Source: Aliiglaciecola sp. LCG003
GTDB lineage: Bacteria > Pseudomonadota > Gammaproteobacteria > Enterobacterales > Alteromonadaceae
Length of the DNA: 64,000 nucleotides
Direction of reading: 5' to 3'
NCBI RefSeq assembly: GCF_030316135.1
Contig: NZ_CP128185.1
Coordinates: 1,364,001-1,428,000 of the forward strand
In this document: piece by piece, positions 25,706-34,987 of the stretch
Numbering within the stretch: the first letter of the stretch is position 1
Layout of the letters: each line of letters starts with the position of its first letter
Notes under the pieces: model-generated
The model's database searches: none
Told to the model about the DNA's origin: nothing
What the model saw: the letters and a program-made list of their open reading frames with translations, nothing else
Translations under genes and position numbers: made by a program

Positions 25706-27169
25706 ATGAGTATCCAATCGTTAGGTGTAGGTTCTGGATTGGCATTGGATGATTTGGTCAGTCAGCTTATTGATGCTGAACGCGCGCCAAAGCAACAACG
25801 CCTTGATGCTAAAGAAGAGTCTCTCGATGCGCAGATCTCAGGCGTCGGTCAATTAAAATCCAAAATGAGCGATTTCCTCGACTCGGTCGATAAGTTACGC
25901 AGTGATTTCAATTTACAAGGCCGCGAACCGACCATCGACAACCCCGACGAAAATGTCGAGCCGTTTACTGCAGAAGCAGCCAATAGTGCTGTAAAAGCTG
26001 ACTATCAAGTGGCTATTAATCGTTTAGCCAGCGGCAGTCGTATTGAGTCTCAAAATGCCGTCGACGGTGGATTCACATCCTCTAATGATTCGGTTTTATC
26101 CGCAGGCTCAGGCAGCTTAACCTTCAAAGTCAACACCACAGGTGACAGTTTCAACATCAACGTCACAGCAGGCCAAACACTGCAACAACTGGCCAACGCT
26201 ATTAACAGCTCTGAAGATAACTTTGGTGTAAATGCCAGTATTATTGCTACGGGTACTGTTGATGGTGGGGCAAAGTTAGTGCTTACCTCAAGTACCACTG
26301 GCGATGGTAATGATTTGGTGGTGGTGAATAATAATAATTTAGCCGATTTAGACCGGGTTTCTACTACTGACTCAACAGAAACTAACACCTACTTAACACC
26401 CGTAGTATCAGCCCAGAACGCTAGGGCAACAATTGATGGCATCGCTGTAGAGTCCACCACCAACGAGTTTGAGAATACTATTTCTGGGGTATCTTTTGAA
26501 GCTACCGCAGTATCCGCCAAAGCTGCTGATGGGATTACAACACTAGCCTCTAAACTGACCATAGGCTTTGATACTCAGGGCTTGGATAAAAAAATCCGCG
26601 ACTTCGTAGATAATTTCAATAATTTAGTTAAAGAAATCGGGACCTTGACCCGATACGGTACTTCAGATTTAGAAGAAGATGGTGCCTTAGCGGGTGATTT
26701 TATGGCCCGAAGTATTAGCTCGGGCTTATCTAATATTATTGCCTCAAACGTTCCAGGCTCAGCACTGGGCAGTTTATTTGCTATCGGTGTAGAGCTAAAC
26801 GACGACGGTGAGTTAGAAATTAGTTCCGATAATGAATATGGAATCGGCAGTGGTGAAGATCGTCTCAAAGATGCGCTGAAAGATAATTACGATGAAATAG
26901 CCGCGCTTTTTACCGACTCTGAAAATGGTGTTGCCGCGCGCCTTTATAGCTACACCAAAGAATACACAACGTTTAGTGGGTTATTGTCGACTCGTGAACG
27001 TTCAATGAAAGATGAAAAAGATCAACTCGGCACAGAAAGAGAACAGTTCGAACTTCGCATGTCTAGTTTTGAGCAAATCCTACGGGATAAGTACCTCAAT
27101 CTTGACTTAACCGTTGCAAAACTGAATTCTACCGGTAGCGCATTGATGGCTTCACTAGGACAGGGGTAA
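25706..27169 (+). CDS. fliD: FliD, filament cap protein
   Basis: The distal cap that folds flagellin at the tip (487 aa). The N-terminal domain (LGVGSGLALDDLVSQLIDAERAP) and C-terminal domain (the ERSMKDEKDQLGTEREQFE coiled segment and MSSFEQILRDKYLNLD) are conserved. The ATG at 25706 has AAAGAGGG upstream and gives the usual MSIQSLGVGSG start; upstream in-frame codons overlap flaG and are not used. Confidence 0.96.
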   Translation: MSIQSLGVGSGLALDDLVSQLIDAERAPKQQRLDAKEESLDAQISGVGQLKSKMSDFLDSVDKLRSDFNLQGREPTIDNPDENVEPFTAEAANSAVKADYQVAINRLASGSRIESQNAVDGGFTSSNDSVLSAGSGSLTFKVNTTGDSFNINVTAGQTLQQLANAINSSEDNFGVNASIIATGTVDGGAKLVLTSSTTGDGNDLVVVNNNNLADLDRVSTTDSTETNTYLTPVVSAQNARATIDGIAVESTTNEFENTISGVSFEATAVSAKAADGITTLASKLTIGFDTQGLDKKIRDFVDNFNNLVKEIGTLTRYGTSDLEEDGALAGDFMARSISSGLSNIIASNVPGSALGSLFAIGVELNDDGELEISSDNEYGIGSGEDRLKDALKDNYDEIAALFTDSENGVAARLYSYTKEYTTFSGLLSTRERSMKDEKDQLGTEREQFELRMSSFEQILRDKYLNLDLTVAKLNSTGSALMASLGQG

Positions 27170-27179
27170 GGAATTTATA

Positions 27180-27611
27180 ATGGCACTCAAAGGCATTAAC
27201 GCATATAAAAAAGGCAGCTTGAAACAAGACGTGGCCAATGCAGACCCGCATAAAATTACTCTAATGCTAATGCAAGGTGCATTGGATCGCATGGCGTACG
27301 GAAAGGGCTGCATAGAGCGTAAAGATTATGAAGGTAAGTCGGAGCACCTTTCCCGAGTATCTTCTATTTTGATGAATTTGCGTGATACGCTAGATATGAG
27401 TATTGAGAGCGAAGTCAGTCAAAACTTGTATGATCTATATGATTATATGATTCAGCGTATAACCGATGCAAATATTCAGAATGACTTGAACATTATGGAT
27501 GAAGTGATTAATCTATTACTTCCGATTAAAACGGCTTGGGCGAATATACCTGAAGATGCGAAACAGCAAGCATATGAGGCTCAACGGCAGAAACGTCAAG
27601 CGGCAGTGTGA
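27180..27611 (+). CDS. fliS: FliS, flagellin export chaperone
   Basis: FliS (143 aa) is a helical cytoplasmic chaperone that binds the flagellin C-terminus. The conserved start MALKGINAYKKGSLKQDVANADPHKITLML region (residues 1-30) and DLYDYMIQRITDANIQND are typical. Starts 10 bases after fliD and overlaps the next gene by 4 bases. Confidence 0.96.
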   Translation: MALKGINAYKKGSLKQDVANADPHKITLMLMQGALDRMAYGKGCIERKDYEGKSEHLSRVSSILMNLRDTLDMSIESEVSQNLYDLYDYMIQRITDANIQNDLNIMDEVINLLLPIKTAWANIPEDAKQQAYEAQRQKRQAAV

Positions 27612-27916
27612 ATAAGCTTAAACTCAATCATAAGCAAACCCCCCAAGAACTTGTTGATATTAATCTGCAGTTAGAAGCGTTGCTAGAGGCAGATAGTCTA
27701 GATGATGCGAAGTTGAAGTCTGTTGTAGATCTCCGCGATACTTTCATTTTGAGTCACTTGAAATCTCAGCCATCAGAAGAGCTAAAAAGCTTTGCGGAGC
27801 AGGAGCTTGTAATAAATAATATGTTATCTTCTTTGATTGAAAAGCAATTGAGTGACTCACTAAGTCAATTAAGTGGCTTACTCAGAGGTAGAAAAGCAGT
27901 CAATAAGTATAAATAA
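27608..27916 (+). CDS. FliT-like small helical protein
   Basis: A charged, all-helical protein of 102 aa. It starts at GTG 27608, overlapping the fliS stop as GTGA. Position immediately after fliS and size match FliT, the FliD chaperone and FlhDC/FlhB-interacting protein of enterics, but sequence similarity in this family is too low to judge by eye. It lies 3' of the fliD-fliS unit, so a chaperone function is likely. Confidence 0.65.
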   Translation: MNKLKLNHKQTPQELVDINLQLEALLEADSLDDAKLKSVVDLRDTFILSHLKSQPSEELKSFAEQELVINNMLSSLIEKQLSDSLSQLSGLLRGRKAVNKYK

Positions 27917-28109
27917 ATACGGGAAAATACAATTGAGCATAGCAATCTAATTATTTTCTCAATCAATTCCAATTTTAATCTGAAAATTCCTTTAAAATTC
28001 AACAGACGCAGTGGCAAAAATCGATAAGGTTAGAGCGCTTTGTGCAGATTCTGTTACCCTTAATAAAAAGTGGCAATTACTAGCATGGTCAAAAAATTGA
28101 ACAACATCA

Positions 28110-28125
28110 TGGCGAGAAAATTGCA
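28110..28125 (+). promoter_or_regulatory. sigma-54 promoter for the pse operon
   Basis: TGGCGAGAAAATTGCA: GG-N10-GC with strong -24 (TGGC) and -12 (TTGCA) elements, 78 bases before pseB. The rest of the 286-base gap after the fliT-like gene shows no other feature. Confidence 0.82.
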
Positions 28126-28202
28126 GGCAGTGCTTTTAATACGTTTAGGGATTATTCCCATACTTGCTTCACTTTTTGAAGCGCATACAGCTAGGATTCA
28201 AC

Positions 28203-29201
28203 ATGTTTGCTAATAAATCGATTCTTATTACTGGCGGTACCGGTTCATTTGGAAAGCGGTTTGTGTCTCATTTGCTCAAACACGATACCCCTAGAAAGTT
28301 AATAATTTACTCCCGTGATGAGTTAAAACAATTTGAAATGCAGCAGCAGTTTGATGCATCTTGCATGCGCTATTTTATCGGTGATGTGAGAGATGTAAAC
28401 CGCTTGAAGTCAGCCATGAAAGATGTTGATTACGTGATCCACGCTGCAGCCCTTAAACAAGTACCGGCCGCCGAGTACAATCCCAATGAGTGCATCAAAA
28501 CTAATATTAATGGTGCTCAAAATGTTATAGATGCAGCTATTGAGACCAATGTACGACGAGTAATTGCCTTATCGACAGACAAAGCCGCAAACCCAGTAAA
28601 TTTATACGGTGCGACTAAACTTGCTTCAGATAAATTGTTCGTCGCGGCAAACAATATGTCAGGTGCCAGTGGCCCCAGATTTTCGGTGGTCCGTTATGGT
28701 AATGTAGTAGGCTCTCGAGGATCAGTGGTGCCGTTTTATCGTAAACTGCTAGCCGAAGGAAAGTCGTGTTTGCCAGTCACCCACGCTGAGATGACCCGTT
28801 TTTGGATCACTTTGGAAGAAGGCGTTGAGTTTGTTATCAAGAATTTTCAACGAATGCATGGTGGTGAAATCTTTGTGCCTAAAATTCCATCTATTCGGAT
28901 TCTTGATCTTGTTGAAGCAATGACTGGCAAGCGTGAGCATCACATTATAGGTATTCGACCAGGTGAAAAGCTGCATGAAGTGATGGTGCCAGAGGAAATG
29001 GCACATCATTCCCTAGAATTTGACAATCATTTTGTGATCACACCGGCGATTAAGTTTTTTGATAAAACTGTAAATTATAAGATCAATAAGTTAGGTGAAA
29101 CAGGCAAGCCGGTAACGGACAAATTTGAATATCATTCGGGTACCAATCCACACTTCCTATCTGTTGAAGAGTTGCGTGAGCTTGACAAAATTACGCTATA
29201 G
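28203..29201 (+). CDS. pseB: PseB, UDP-GlcNAc C6-dehydratase/C5-epimerase
   Basis: First step of pseudaminic acid synthesis: inverting 4,6-dehydration of UDP-GlcNAc. The protein (332 aa) has NAD(P)-binding TGGTGSFG (residues 10-17) and the catalytic set D126-K127 and Y135-xxx-K139 in STDKAANPVNLYGATK. These align with D132, K133, Y141 and K145 of Helicobacter FlaA1. KQVPAAEYNPNECIKTN is a family signature. The ATG at 28203 has TAGGA 8-12 bases before it; an earlier in-frame TTG is rejected. Followed 11 bases later by pseC. Confidence 0.96.
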   Translation: MFANKSILITGGTGSFGKRFVSHLLKHDTPRKLIIYSRDELKQFEMQQQFDASCMRYFIGDVRDVNRLKSAMKDVDYVIHAAALKQVPAAEYNPNECIKTNINGAQNVIDAAIETNVRRVIALSTDKAANPVNLYGATKLASDKLFVAANNMSGASGPRFSVVRYGNVVGSRGSVVPFYRKLLAEGKSCLPVTHAEMTRFWITLEEGVEFVIKNFQRMHGGEIFVPKIPSIRILDLVEAMTGKREHHIIGIRPGEKLHEVMVPEEMAHHSLEFDNHFVITPAIKFFDKTVNYKINKLGETGKPVTDKFEYHSGTNPHFLSVEELRELDKITL

Positions 29202-29212
29202 AGAAGATTAAC

Positions 29213-30376
29213 ATGGCAGACTCGCAAGCCTTTATTCCTTACGGGCGGCATCACATCGACGATAAAGATATCGATGCTGTGATAGATGTGCTTAAAAATC
29301 AATTTCTAACTCAGGGCGCTAAAGCCCCTGAGTTTGAGCAGGCTTTATGCGCTTACACAGGCGCTAAATATGCAACGGCAGTGAACAGCGCAACGTCGGG
29401 TTTGCACGTGGCTTGTTTGGCGTTAGGAGTCGGTTCAGGCGATACTGTATGGACTGTCCCTAACTCTTTTGTCGCCTCTGCCAATTGCGCGTTGTATTGC
29501 AATGCTCAGATTGACTTTGTGGACATCGATCCTGTCACACGCAATATCAGTATTGAAGCGCTGCAGGACAAGCTTAAAAAGGCCAAGTCGCGCAACAAAC
29601 TCCCAAAAGTTCTGATACCAGTGCACTTTTCCGGCGTAAGCTGTGACATGCGTGCGATTGCTCTGCTTGCCAAAGAATATGGGTTTAGTGTTATTGAAGA
29701 TGCTGCTCATGGTCTGGGTGGCAATTATCTGGATCACAAAATAGGCAGTTGTGAATTTAGTGACATTACGGTTTTGAGTTTTCATCCGGTCAAGTCTATT
29801 ACCACCGCTGAAGGTGGCGCACTATTAACAAACGATGCCGGCTTGGACAAAAAAGCTAAGCTGATTGCAAAACATGGTGTGACCCGAGATCCTGAATTGA
29901 TGGAAGGGGAGTCGGAAGGTCCTTGGTATTATCAACAGGTCGCACTGGGGTTCAATTACCGTATGAGTGATTTGCATGCCGCTTTAGGGATCACTCAACT
30001 GCAAAAACTTGACGATTTTGTAACACAACGACGAGCTATTGTTGCTAGATATAATCAAGCATTAAACTCATTACCGCTGAAATTGCCGCTGCCTGAAACA
30101 CTTTCATCCAGTGCTTGGCATCTATACATGATTGAACTAACAGATCACGATCGTAAAGCAACCTATCAGGCATTGCATGCCAAGGGTATCGGCGTAAATG
30201 TCCATTATATACCCATCCACTTACAACCCTATTACCAGCAGCTTGGATTCAAAGCCGGCGAATACCCACAGGCCGAAGCCTTTTATAAAAATGCGCTAAC
30301 TTTACCTTTATTTCCTGGTCTGACGGCCGATGAACAAGACCGAGTTATCCAAGCATTAAATGAGGTACTGGCTTGA
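29213..30376 (+). CDS. pseC: PseC, UDP-4-keto-sugar aminotransferase
   Basis: A PLP enzyme (387 aa) of the DegT/DnrJ/EryC1 family that aminates C4 of the PseB product. The predicted PLP lysine is K194 in SFHPVKSITTAEGG, and EDAAHGLGG (162-170) contacts the cofactor. The N-terminus FIPYGRHHIDDKDIDAV is the PseC form. The stop overlaps the TTG start of pseF. Confidence 0.95.
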   Translation: MADSQAFIPYGRHHIDDKDIDAVIDVLKNQFLTQGAKAPEFEQALCAYTGAKYATAVNSATSGLHVACLALGVGSGDTVWTVPNSFVASANCALYCNAQIDFVDIDPVTRNISIEALQDKLKKAKSRNKLPKVLIPVHFSGVSCDMRAIALLAKEYGFSVIEDAAHGLGGNYLDHKIGSCEFSDITVLSFHPVKSITTAEGGALLTNDAGLDKKAKLIAKHGVTRDPELMEGESEGPWYYQQVALGFNYRMSDLHAALGITQLQKLDDFVTQRRAIVARYNQALNSLPLKLPLPETLSSSAWHLYMIELTDHDRKATYQALHAKGIGVNVHYIPIHLQPYYQQLGFKAGEYPQAEAFYKNALTLPLFPGLTADEQDRVIQALNEVLA

Positions 30377-31071
30377 ATTTGGCAATCATACCCGCTCGCG
30401 GGGGAAGTAAACGCATACCCAACAAAAACATCAAGGAGTTCGCTGGCAAACCTTTGATAGCTTATTCTATCGAAGCGGCGCAGCAATCAGGTTTATTTGA
30501 GCATATATGGGTTTCTACTGATTCTCAGCAAGTTGCTGATGTGGCGCGTCAATACGGTGCCGAAGTACCGTTTATGCGTCCGGATGAATTATCCAATGAT
30601 TTTATTGGCACCCGTCCAGTAACGAATCACGGCATAGATTATTGTATCGAGAATTTTGCAAAACCTGAGTTTTGTTGTTGTATCTATGCCACTGCGCCTT
30701 TTTTGCAAGCCGAATATTTGCAGCAGGGTTTAACTCAACTGCAAAACAATCTTGATAAGTCTTTTGCTTTTTCGGTCACCAGTTTTCCTTTTCCAATCCA
30801 ACGGGCGCTTAGTATAGAACAAGGCCTTGTCGCGCCGATGTTTGCCGAGAAAATTAATCAACGTTCACAAGATTTACCCGAGGCCTATCATGACGCCGGG
30901 CAGTTTTATTGGGGACGAACAGATGATTACTTGTCCAGCAAAGGGATCTTTTCTAAACATAGTCTGCCAGTAGTTTTACCCCGACACCTTGTACAGGATA
31001 TAGATACGGTAGAGGACTGGGATCGCGCCGAGTTGATGTATCAGGCATACATGGGTGGGAAGCAATCATGA
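30373..31071 (+). CDS. pseF: PseF, CMP-pseudaminic acid synthetase
   Basis: A cytidylyltransferase (232 aa) that activates pseudaminic acid with CTP. The N-terminal signature LAIIPARGGSKRIPNKNI is diagnostic. The middle ATAPFLQ and the final PRHLVQDIDTVEDWDRAE also match. Starts at TTG 30373 in the arrangement TTGA with the pseC stop; the next gene starts as ATGA on its own stop. Confidence 0.94.
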   Translation: MNLAIIPARGGSKRIPNKNIKEFAGKPLIAYSIEAAQQSGLFEHIWVSTDSQQVADVARQYGAEVPFMRPDELSNDFIGTRPVTNHGIDYCIENFAKPEFCCCIYATAPFLQAEYLQQGLTQLQNNLDKSFAFSVTSFPFPIQRALSIEQGLVAPMFAEKINQRSQDLPEAYHDAGQFYWGRTDDYLSSKGIFSKHSLPVVLPRHLVQDIDTVEDWDRAELMYQAYMGGKQS

Positions 31072-32027
31072 GTCGCATTTTATTGATCCGCATGTTGGAG
31101 ATGGGTGATGTGGCAAGTATTGCCGTGCCTGCCATTCGATACCTACTAAAAAAGTATCCCGATACCAGTATCGATTTACTTACCCGTGAACCAGGCTGCG
31201 AAATACTTAAATTAGCGGCACCTGAGGTGCAAACACTGACACTGGAGAACGATTGGTGGCCAGATAATATTCTGACGGCAATGGAAGCTTTCTTGGGATT
31301 AGCCGAGAAAATTATCGGCCACGAATATCAGAAAATAATTAATCTAGATACGGCTTTTATGCCTTGCTTTTTAGCGCGCTTTTTAAAAGATGCGGGTGAG
31401 CCGGTTGAAGGTAATATGTTGTCTATCTCGGTGCAGCAACTGATAGATCGGGTACACAATCAAAGCTTGCAACCAGAGTACGTAAATAACCAACAAAATT
31501 ACATGCAAAGCACCTATTTTGGTATGTACAAATGGCATACGCCATGGTGGGAAGGTGCGGTTCAACCTGACAAGGGTTACCCCGAATTTTACCTAAAAGC
31601 CTGCTGTGGCTGGACGGATCTCGAGATGGATTGGGATATCGCGGTCCCAATGAAGCAGTCTTCGGGTCGTGGCAACATCAAAAAAGTAACCTTAGCGGTC
31701 TGCTCGTCTGAGTATCAATATCCTCAACAAGATGAATTGACCAGGCTGCTTAAGCAGCAGGGGGTTGAAGTGGCAGTTAATGATCCTAACCAAAGCATTG
31801 CTGAGCAATTAGCGGGGCTAAAATCCAGTGATTTGTTAGTGACGCTGCCTTTAGGAGTATTTGCACTGGCCAATAGCGTCGCGTGTCCTACTTTACTGCT
31901 TTGCGGTCAGGTGGATCCTCGCATGTTAATGCCGGACTATGCTACCGATATGGCAAATGAGCTGCCTGACGCCGCCTCCTTGTGTGAAAGTATTATGTCT
32001 ATTTTTAGTGAGGACCAGCATGACTGA
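31068..32027 (+). CDS. GT9/heptosyltransferase-like protein in the pse operon
   Basis: A protein of 319 aa beginning MSRILLIRMLEMGDVASIAVPAIRYL, which resembles the start of ADP-heptose:LPS heptosyltransferases (ILIIR-GD-x3-PAI). The C-terminal part (SSDLLVTLPLGVFALANSV; PTLLLCGQVDP) fits a GT-B donor-binding half, though degenerate. It overlaps pseF and pseI, so it belongs to the operon. It is not a known step of CMP-Pse synthesis; it may transfer a second sugar or be a Maf-independent flagellin glycosyltransferase. The acceptor is unknown. Confidence 0.6.
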   Translation: MSRILLIRMLEMGDVASIAVPAIRYLLKKYPDTSIDLLTREPGCEILKLAAPEVQTLTLENDWWPDNILTAMEAFLGLAEKIIGHEYQKIINLDTAFMPCFLARFLKDAGEPVEGNMLSISVQQLIDRVHNQSLQPEYVNNQQNYMQSTYFGMYKWHTPWWEGAVQPDKGYPEFYLKACCGWTDLEMDWDIAVPMKQSSGRGNIKKVTLAVCSSEYQYPQQDELTRLLKQQGVEVAVNDPNQSIAEQLAGLKSSDLLVTLPLGVFALANSVACPTLLLCGQVDPRMLMPDYATDMANELPDAASLCESIMSIFSEDQHD

Positions 32028-33081
32028 ATTTTATATTGGTAAGCGCCTGATTGGTTCAAGTCAGCCGCCGTTTATCATTGCCGAGCTAAGTGGTAACCAT
32101 AGTCAGGATTTTTCACTGGCGTGTAAAATGGTTGATGCTGCTGCTCAGGCAGGAGCTCATGCAATTAAATTGCAGACATATACTGCCGACTCGATGACCC
32201 TTAATGTTGCCAGTGATGATTTTGTAATCCAAGAAAAAGACAGTCTTTGGTACGGCGAATCATTACACGGCTTATATGCAAAGGCGGCCACACCCTATGA
32301 GTGGCACAAACCATTATTTGAGCGTGCTAACGCCTTGGGAATGGAGGCCTTCAGTTCTCCTTTTGATGAGGATGCGGTTGATTTCTTAGCTGAGCTGGAT
32401 GTGCCATGTTTTAAAATTGCCTCATTTGAGTTGACCGATTTACCCCTTATCAAGCGGGCTGCCAGTAAAGGCAAGCCGCTAATTATGTCCACTGGCATGG
32501 CTAGTATTAGTGAAATAGAACAAGCTGTTGAGACGGCTAGGGCGCAGGGCTGCAAAGATATAGTGTTATTAAAGTGCACCAGCACTTACCCCGCACTAGC
32601 AAATAACACTAACCTTAACACTATCCCTAATATGCGAGACGCATTTGCTGTGCCCGTTGGATTGTCTGATCATTCCGCTGGAGTGGGCGTATCTGTCGCG
32701 GCAACCGCCTTGGGCGCACCTGTCATAGAAAAGCACTTTGTACTGGACAGAAATGCGGGTGGCGTCGATGCGGCCTTTTCATTAGAGCCGGATGAATTGG
32801 CATCCCTGGTAGTCGAAACCGAGCGTGCTTGGCAAGCAATGGGTTCGGTGGTTTATGGCGGCACGGTTGCGGAAGAAAAATCGAAGTACTATCGCCGTAG
32901 TATTTTCGTAAGCGAAAACATTAAGAAAGGCGAACGGCTGACTAAGCAAAACCTAAGAATCGTTCGTCCTGCTAGTGGCTTGGCTCCCAAGCATTGGGAG
33001 CAAGTGCTAGGCAAAGTGGCCAGCGTGGACATGTCAGCAGGTGAGCCGTTAAGCTGGCAAAGTGTTGATGCTAAAAACTAA
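32020..33081 (+). CDS. pseI: PseI, pseudaminic acid synthase
   Basis: A NeuB-family enzyme (353 aa) condensing phosphoenolpyruvate with the 6-deoxy-sugar to give pseudaminic acid. TIM-barrel signatures: FIIAELSGNHSQDFSLA, AGAHAIKLQTYTADSMT and LSDHSAGVGVSVAA. The C-terminal antifreeze-like SAF domain (residues ~290-350) carries SIFVSENIKKGERLTKQNLR. The ATG at 32020 follows GAGGACC and overlaps the previous gene by 8 bases; earlier in-frame codons are rejected. Confidence 0.95.
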   Translation: MTEFYIGKRLIGSSQPPFIIAELSGNHSQDFSLACKMVDAAAQAGAHAIKLQTYTADSMTLNVASDDFVIQEKDSLWYGESLHGLYAKAATPYEWHKPLFERANALGMEAFSSPFDEDAVDFLAELDVPCFKIASFELTDLPLIKRAASKGKPLIMSTGMASISEIEQAVETARAQGCKDIVLLKCTSTYPALANNTNLNTIPNMRDAFAVPVGLSDHSAGVGVSVAATALGAPVIEKHFVLDRNAGGVDAAFSLEPDELASLVVETERAWQAMGSVVYGGTVAEEKSKYYRRSIFVSENIKKGERLTKQNLRIVRPASGLAPKHWEQVLGKVASVDMSAGEPLSWQSVDAKN

Positions 33082-33083
33082 CT

Positions 33084-34148
33084 ATGTGGCAAACTGATGC
33101 TAGCAAAGTAATGCTCCGTGTGGATGCTTCAAGCCAAATTGGACTGGGGCATTTAATGCGTTGTATTTCCCTGGCTGAGGCATTGACTAAGCAAGGGCTT
33201 AGTTGTCATTTTGCGGTCAATCAACAGGCCGTTGATATTTGTCAATCACGGCCTGATTGGGGTTGGGAGATCAGTGTGGTGCCTTACCTTGATGATACCG
33301 AAAAACAACTTCAATGGTTGCAGCAACAGCTCGAAGCAGGGCATTTTAGCGCTTTGGTATTGGATGGCTACCACTTTGACCAGTCGTTTCGTCAAGCCCT
33401 TAACCAAATCCACTGCTTTCATGTCTGTTTTGATGATACTAATCAATTATCCCAACTGCATACGGATTTAGTTATTAATGGTGCAAGCAATGCTGAAAAG
33501 CTCAACTATCAAAGCACTGCAACAGATGCCGTGCTTTGTTTAGGTGAGCAGTATCGTGTTCTGCGTGGCGAGTTTACTCAGCCTGCCACCTTTACCTTAA
33601 AGGAACGCTCATACCTTACCATTACAATGGGAGGCAGCGATCCTTTCGATTTGACCCTGCCGTTGTTACAGCAACTACAACGAGCAGGCTTCGGCGATAC
33701 TATTCAGCTGATAACTGGAGCGGCGTACCCCGTACTTGCTCAACTGAATGAATTTTTGCAGCAATCTAGATTGAAGGTGAAACATAGCCATAATTGTCAA
33801 AGCATGGCGCAAATATTTAATCAATCGAGACTAGTGATTTCTGCCGCGGGAGGCAGTCAGTTTGAGCTTCAGGCCTGTGGTTGCCCAAGTTTACTCTTGG
33901 TTGTTGCCGACAACCAATTCAATGCCACCAATCAGGCTGCCACTCAGGGCTGGTGCGAATTGTGGGATATGCGCAGGTCAGATAAAGCCGAGCAAATTGA
34001 AGTACTGGTTGAGCATCTTATGATCTTATGGCAACAACAGCAGTTATTAGAGAAAATGAGTCAGCGAGCCTATCAAACACGGGATATACAGGGGGCTCAA
34101 CGGGTCGCAAATGCGATTATTTTGGGTATAGAACAAAATGAACAATAG
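33084..34148 (+). CDS. pseG: PseG, UDP-sugar hydrolase
   Basis: Removes UDP from UDP-2,4-diacetamido-2,4,6-trideoxy-altrose (354 aa). The N-terminus RVDASSQIGLGHLMRCISLA carries the predicted catalytic His23. The C-terminal GT-B-like half has ISAAGGSQFELQACGCPSLL and DNQFNA, which hold the nucleotide. Starts 3 bases after pseI and overlaps pseH by 11 bases. Confidence 0.94.
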   Translation: MWQTDASKVMLRVDASSQIGLGHLMRCISLAEALTKQGLSCHFAVNQQAVDICQSRPDWGWEISVVPYLDDTEKQLQWLQQQLEAGHFSALVLDGYHFDQSFRQALNQIHCFHVCFDDTNQLSQLHTDLVINGASNAEKLNYQSTATDAVLCLGEQYRVLRGEFTQPATFTLKERSYLTITMGGSDPFDLTLPLLQQLQRAGFGDTIQLITGAAYPVLAQLNEFLQQSRLKVKHSHNCQSMAQIFNQSRLVISAAGGSQFELQACGCPSLLLVVADNQFNATNQAATQGWCELWDMRRSDKAEQIEVLVEHLMILWQQQQLLEKMSQRAYQTRDIQGAQRVANAIILGIEQNEQ

Positions 34149-34710
34149 CGATACGGCACCAACCCTAGAAGGCTATGGTGTTAAGCTCAGGCCGGTCGGT
34201 GCTGATGATTTGGAACAATTACGCCAATGGCGCAATGACCCGCAGGTCAGTCAGTTTATGTTGTCGCAAAAGCCGATTAGCGCAGAGCAACAAAGTGCTT
34301 GGTTCGCGCATATTCAGCGCGCCACAAATCAGCTGCACTTTGTGATTGAATATAAAGGTAGTGCAATAGGCAGTGCCAATATCAAAACCCGAGGCGGGGT
34401 AAAATCACTTAGCGGTGCGCACTCCATAGAGCCGGGGTTATATATCGGTGAGCCCAAGTATAGACAAAATATAATTGCATTCTCACCCACTTTATTACTC
34501 AATGATTACTGTTTCGACGTGTTGAAGTGTCAACATCTAAGAGCCATTGTGAAAGCGAACAATCAAGCGGCATTAAACTATAATCAAAAATTAGGTTATC
34601 GAACCGTTCAAAGTGGAGATCTGATTGAAATTGAATTGAATTTCGAGGATTATCAAAGATGTAGTGTTACTTTGAAATCTCTGCTGTCACGCAATAAAAC
34701 TAGAAATTAA
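34138..34710 (+). CDS. pseH: PseH, sugar N4-acetyltransferase
   Basis: A GNAT acyltransferase (190 aa) that acylates the 4-amino group added by PseC. Visible: LRPVGADDLEQLRQWRNDPQVSQFM, typical of RimJ/PseH types, and the acetyl-CoA region with LNDYCFDVLKCQHLRAIV, then NQAALNYNQKLGYR. Given the acyl-carrier genes that follow, the natural donor might be something other than acetyl-CoA; this is speculative. Confidence 0.88.
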   Translation: MNNSDTAPTLEGYGVKLRPVGADDLEQLRQWRNDPQVSQFMLSQKPISAEQQSAWFAHIQRATNQLHFVIEYKGSAIGSANIKTRGGVKSLSGAHSIEPGLYIGEPKYRQNIIAFSPTLLLNDYCFDVLKCQHLRAIVKANNQAALNYNQKLGYRTVQSGDLIEIELNFEDYQRCSVTLKSLLSRNKTRN

Positions 34711-34741
34711 TCGCCATCAAAAACTTTATTCAGGATGTTCT

Positions 34742-34987
34742 ATGAGTCATAACGAAACTTTACGACAGACATTTTCAACTAGTCTAGGCATTGAACTAGA
34801 TGCGATCAATGACCAGCTTAGCTATAACAGTATTCCTCAGTGGGACTCTACTGCTCATATGATCCTTATCGCAGAATTGGAAAATCAATTTAACGTCATG
34901 TTGGATACAGACGATATAATTGATATGAGTTCCGTGGCTAAAGCTAAAGAAATATTAGCCAAATATGATATTCAATTCGATGCTTAA
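34742..34987 (+). CDS. Acyl carrier protein
   Basis: A small acidic protein of 81 aa with the phosphopantetheine attachment motif as QWDSTAHM (Ser36), in place of the usual DSL. The helix after it (ILIAELENQFNVMLDTDDI) is typical of ACP/PCP domains. It overlaps the next SDR by 8 bases and lies one gene before an AMP-forming ligase that could charge it. A dedicated carrier for a glycan acyl group is the likely role. Confidence 0.9.
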   Translation: MSHNETLRQTFSTSLGIELDAINDQLSYNSIPQWDSTAHMILIAELENQFNVMLDTDDIIDMSSVAKAKEILAKYDIQFDA

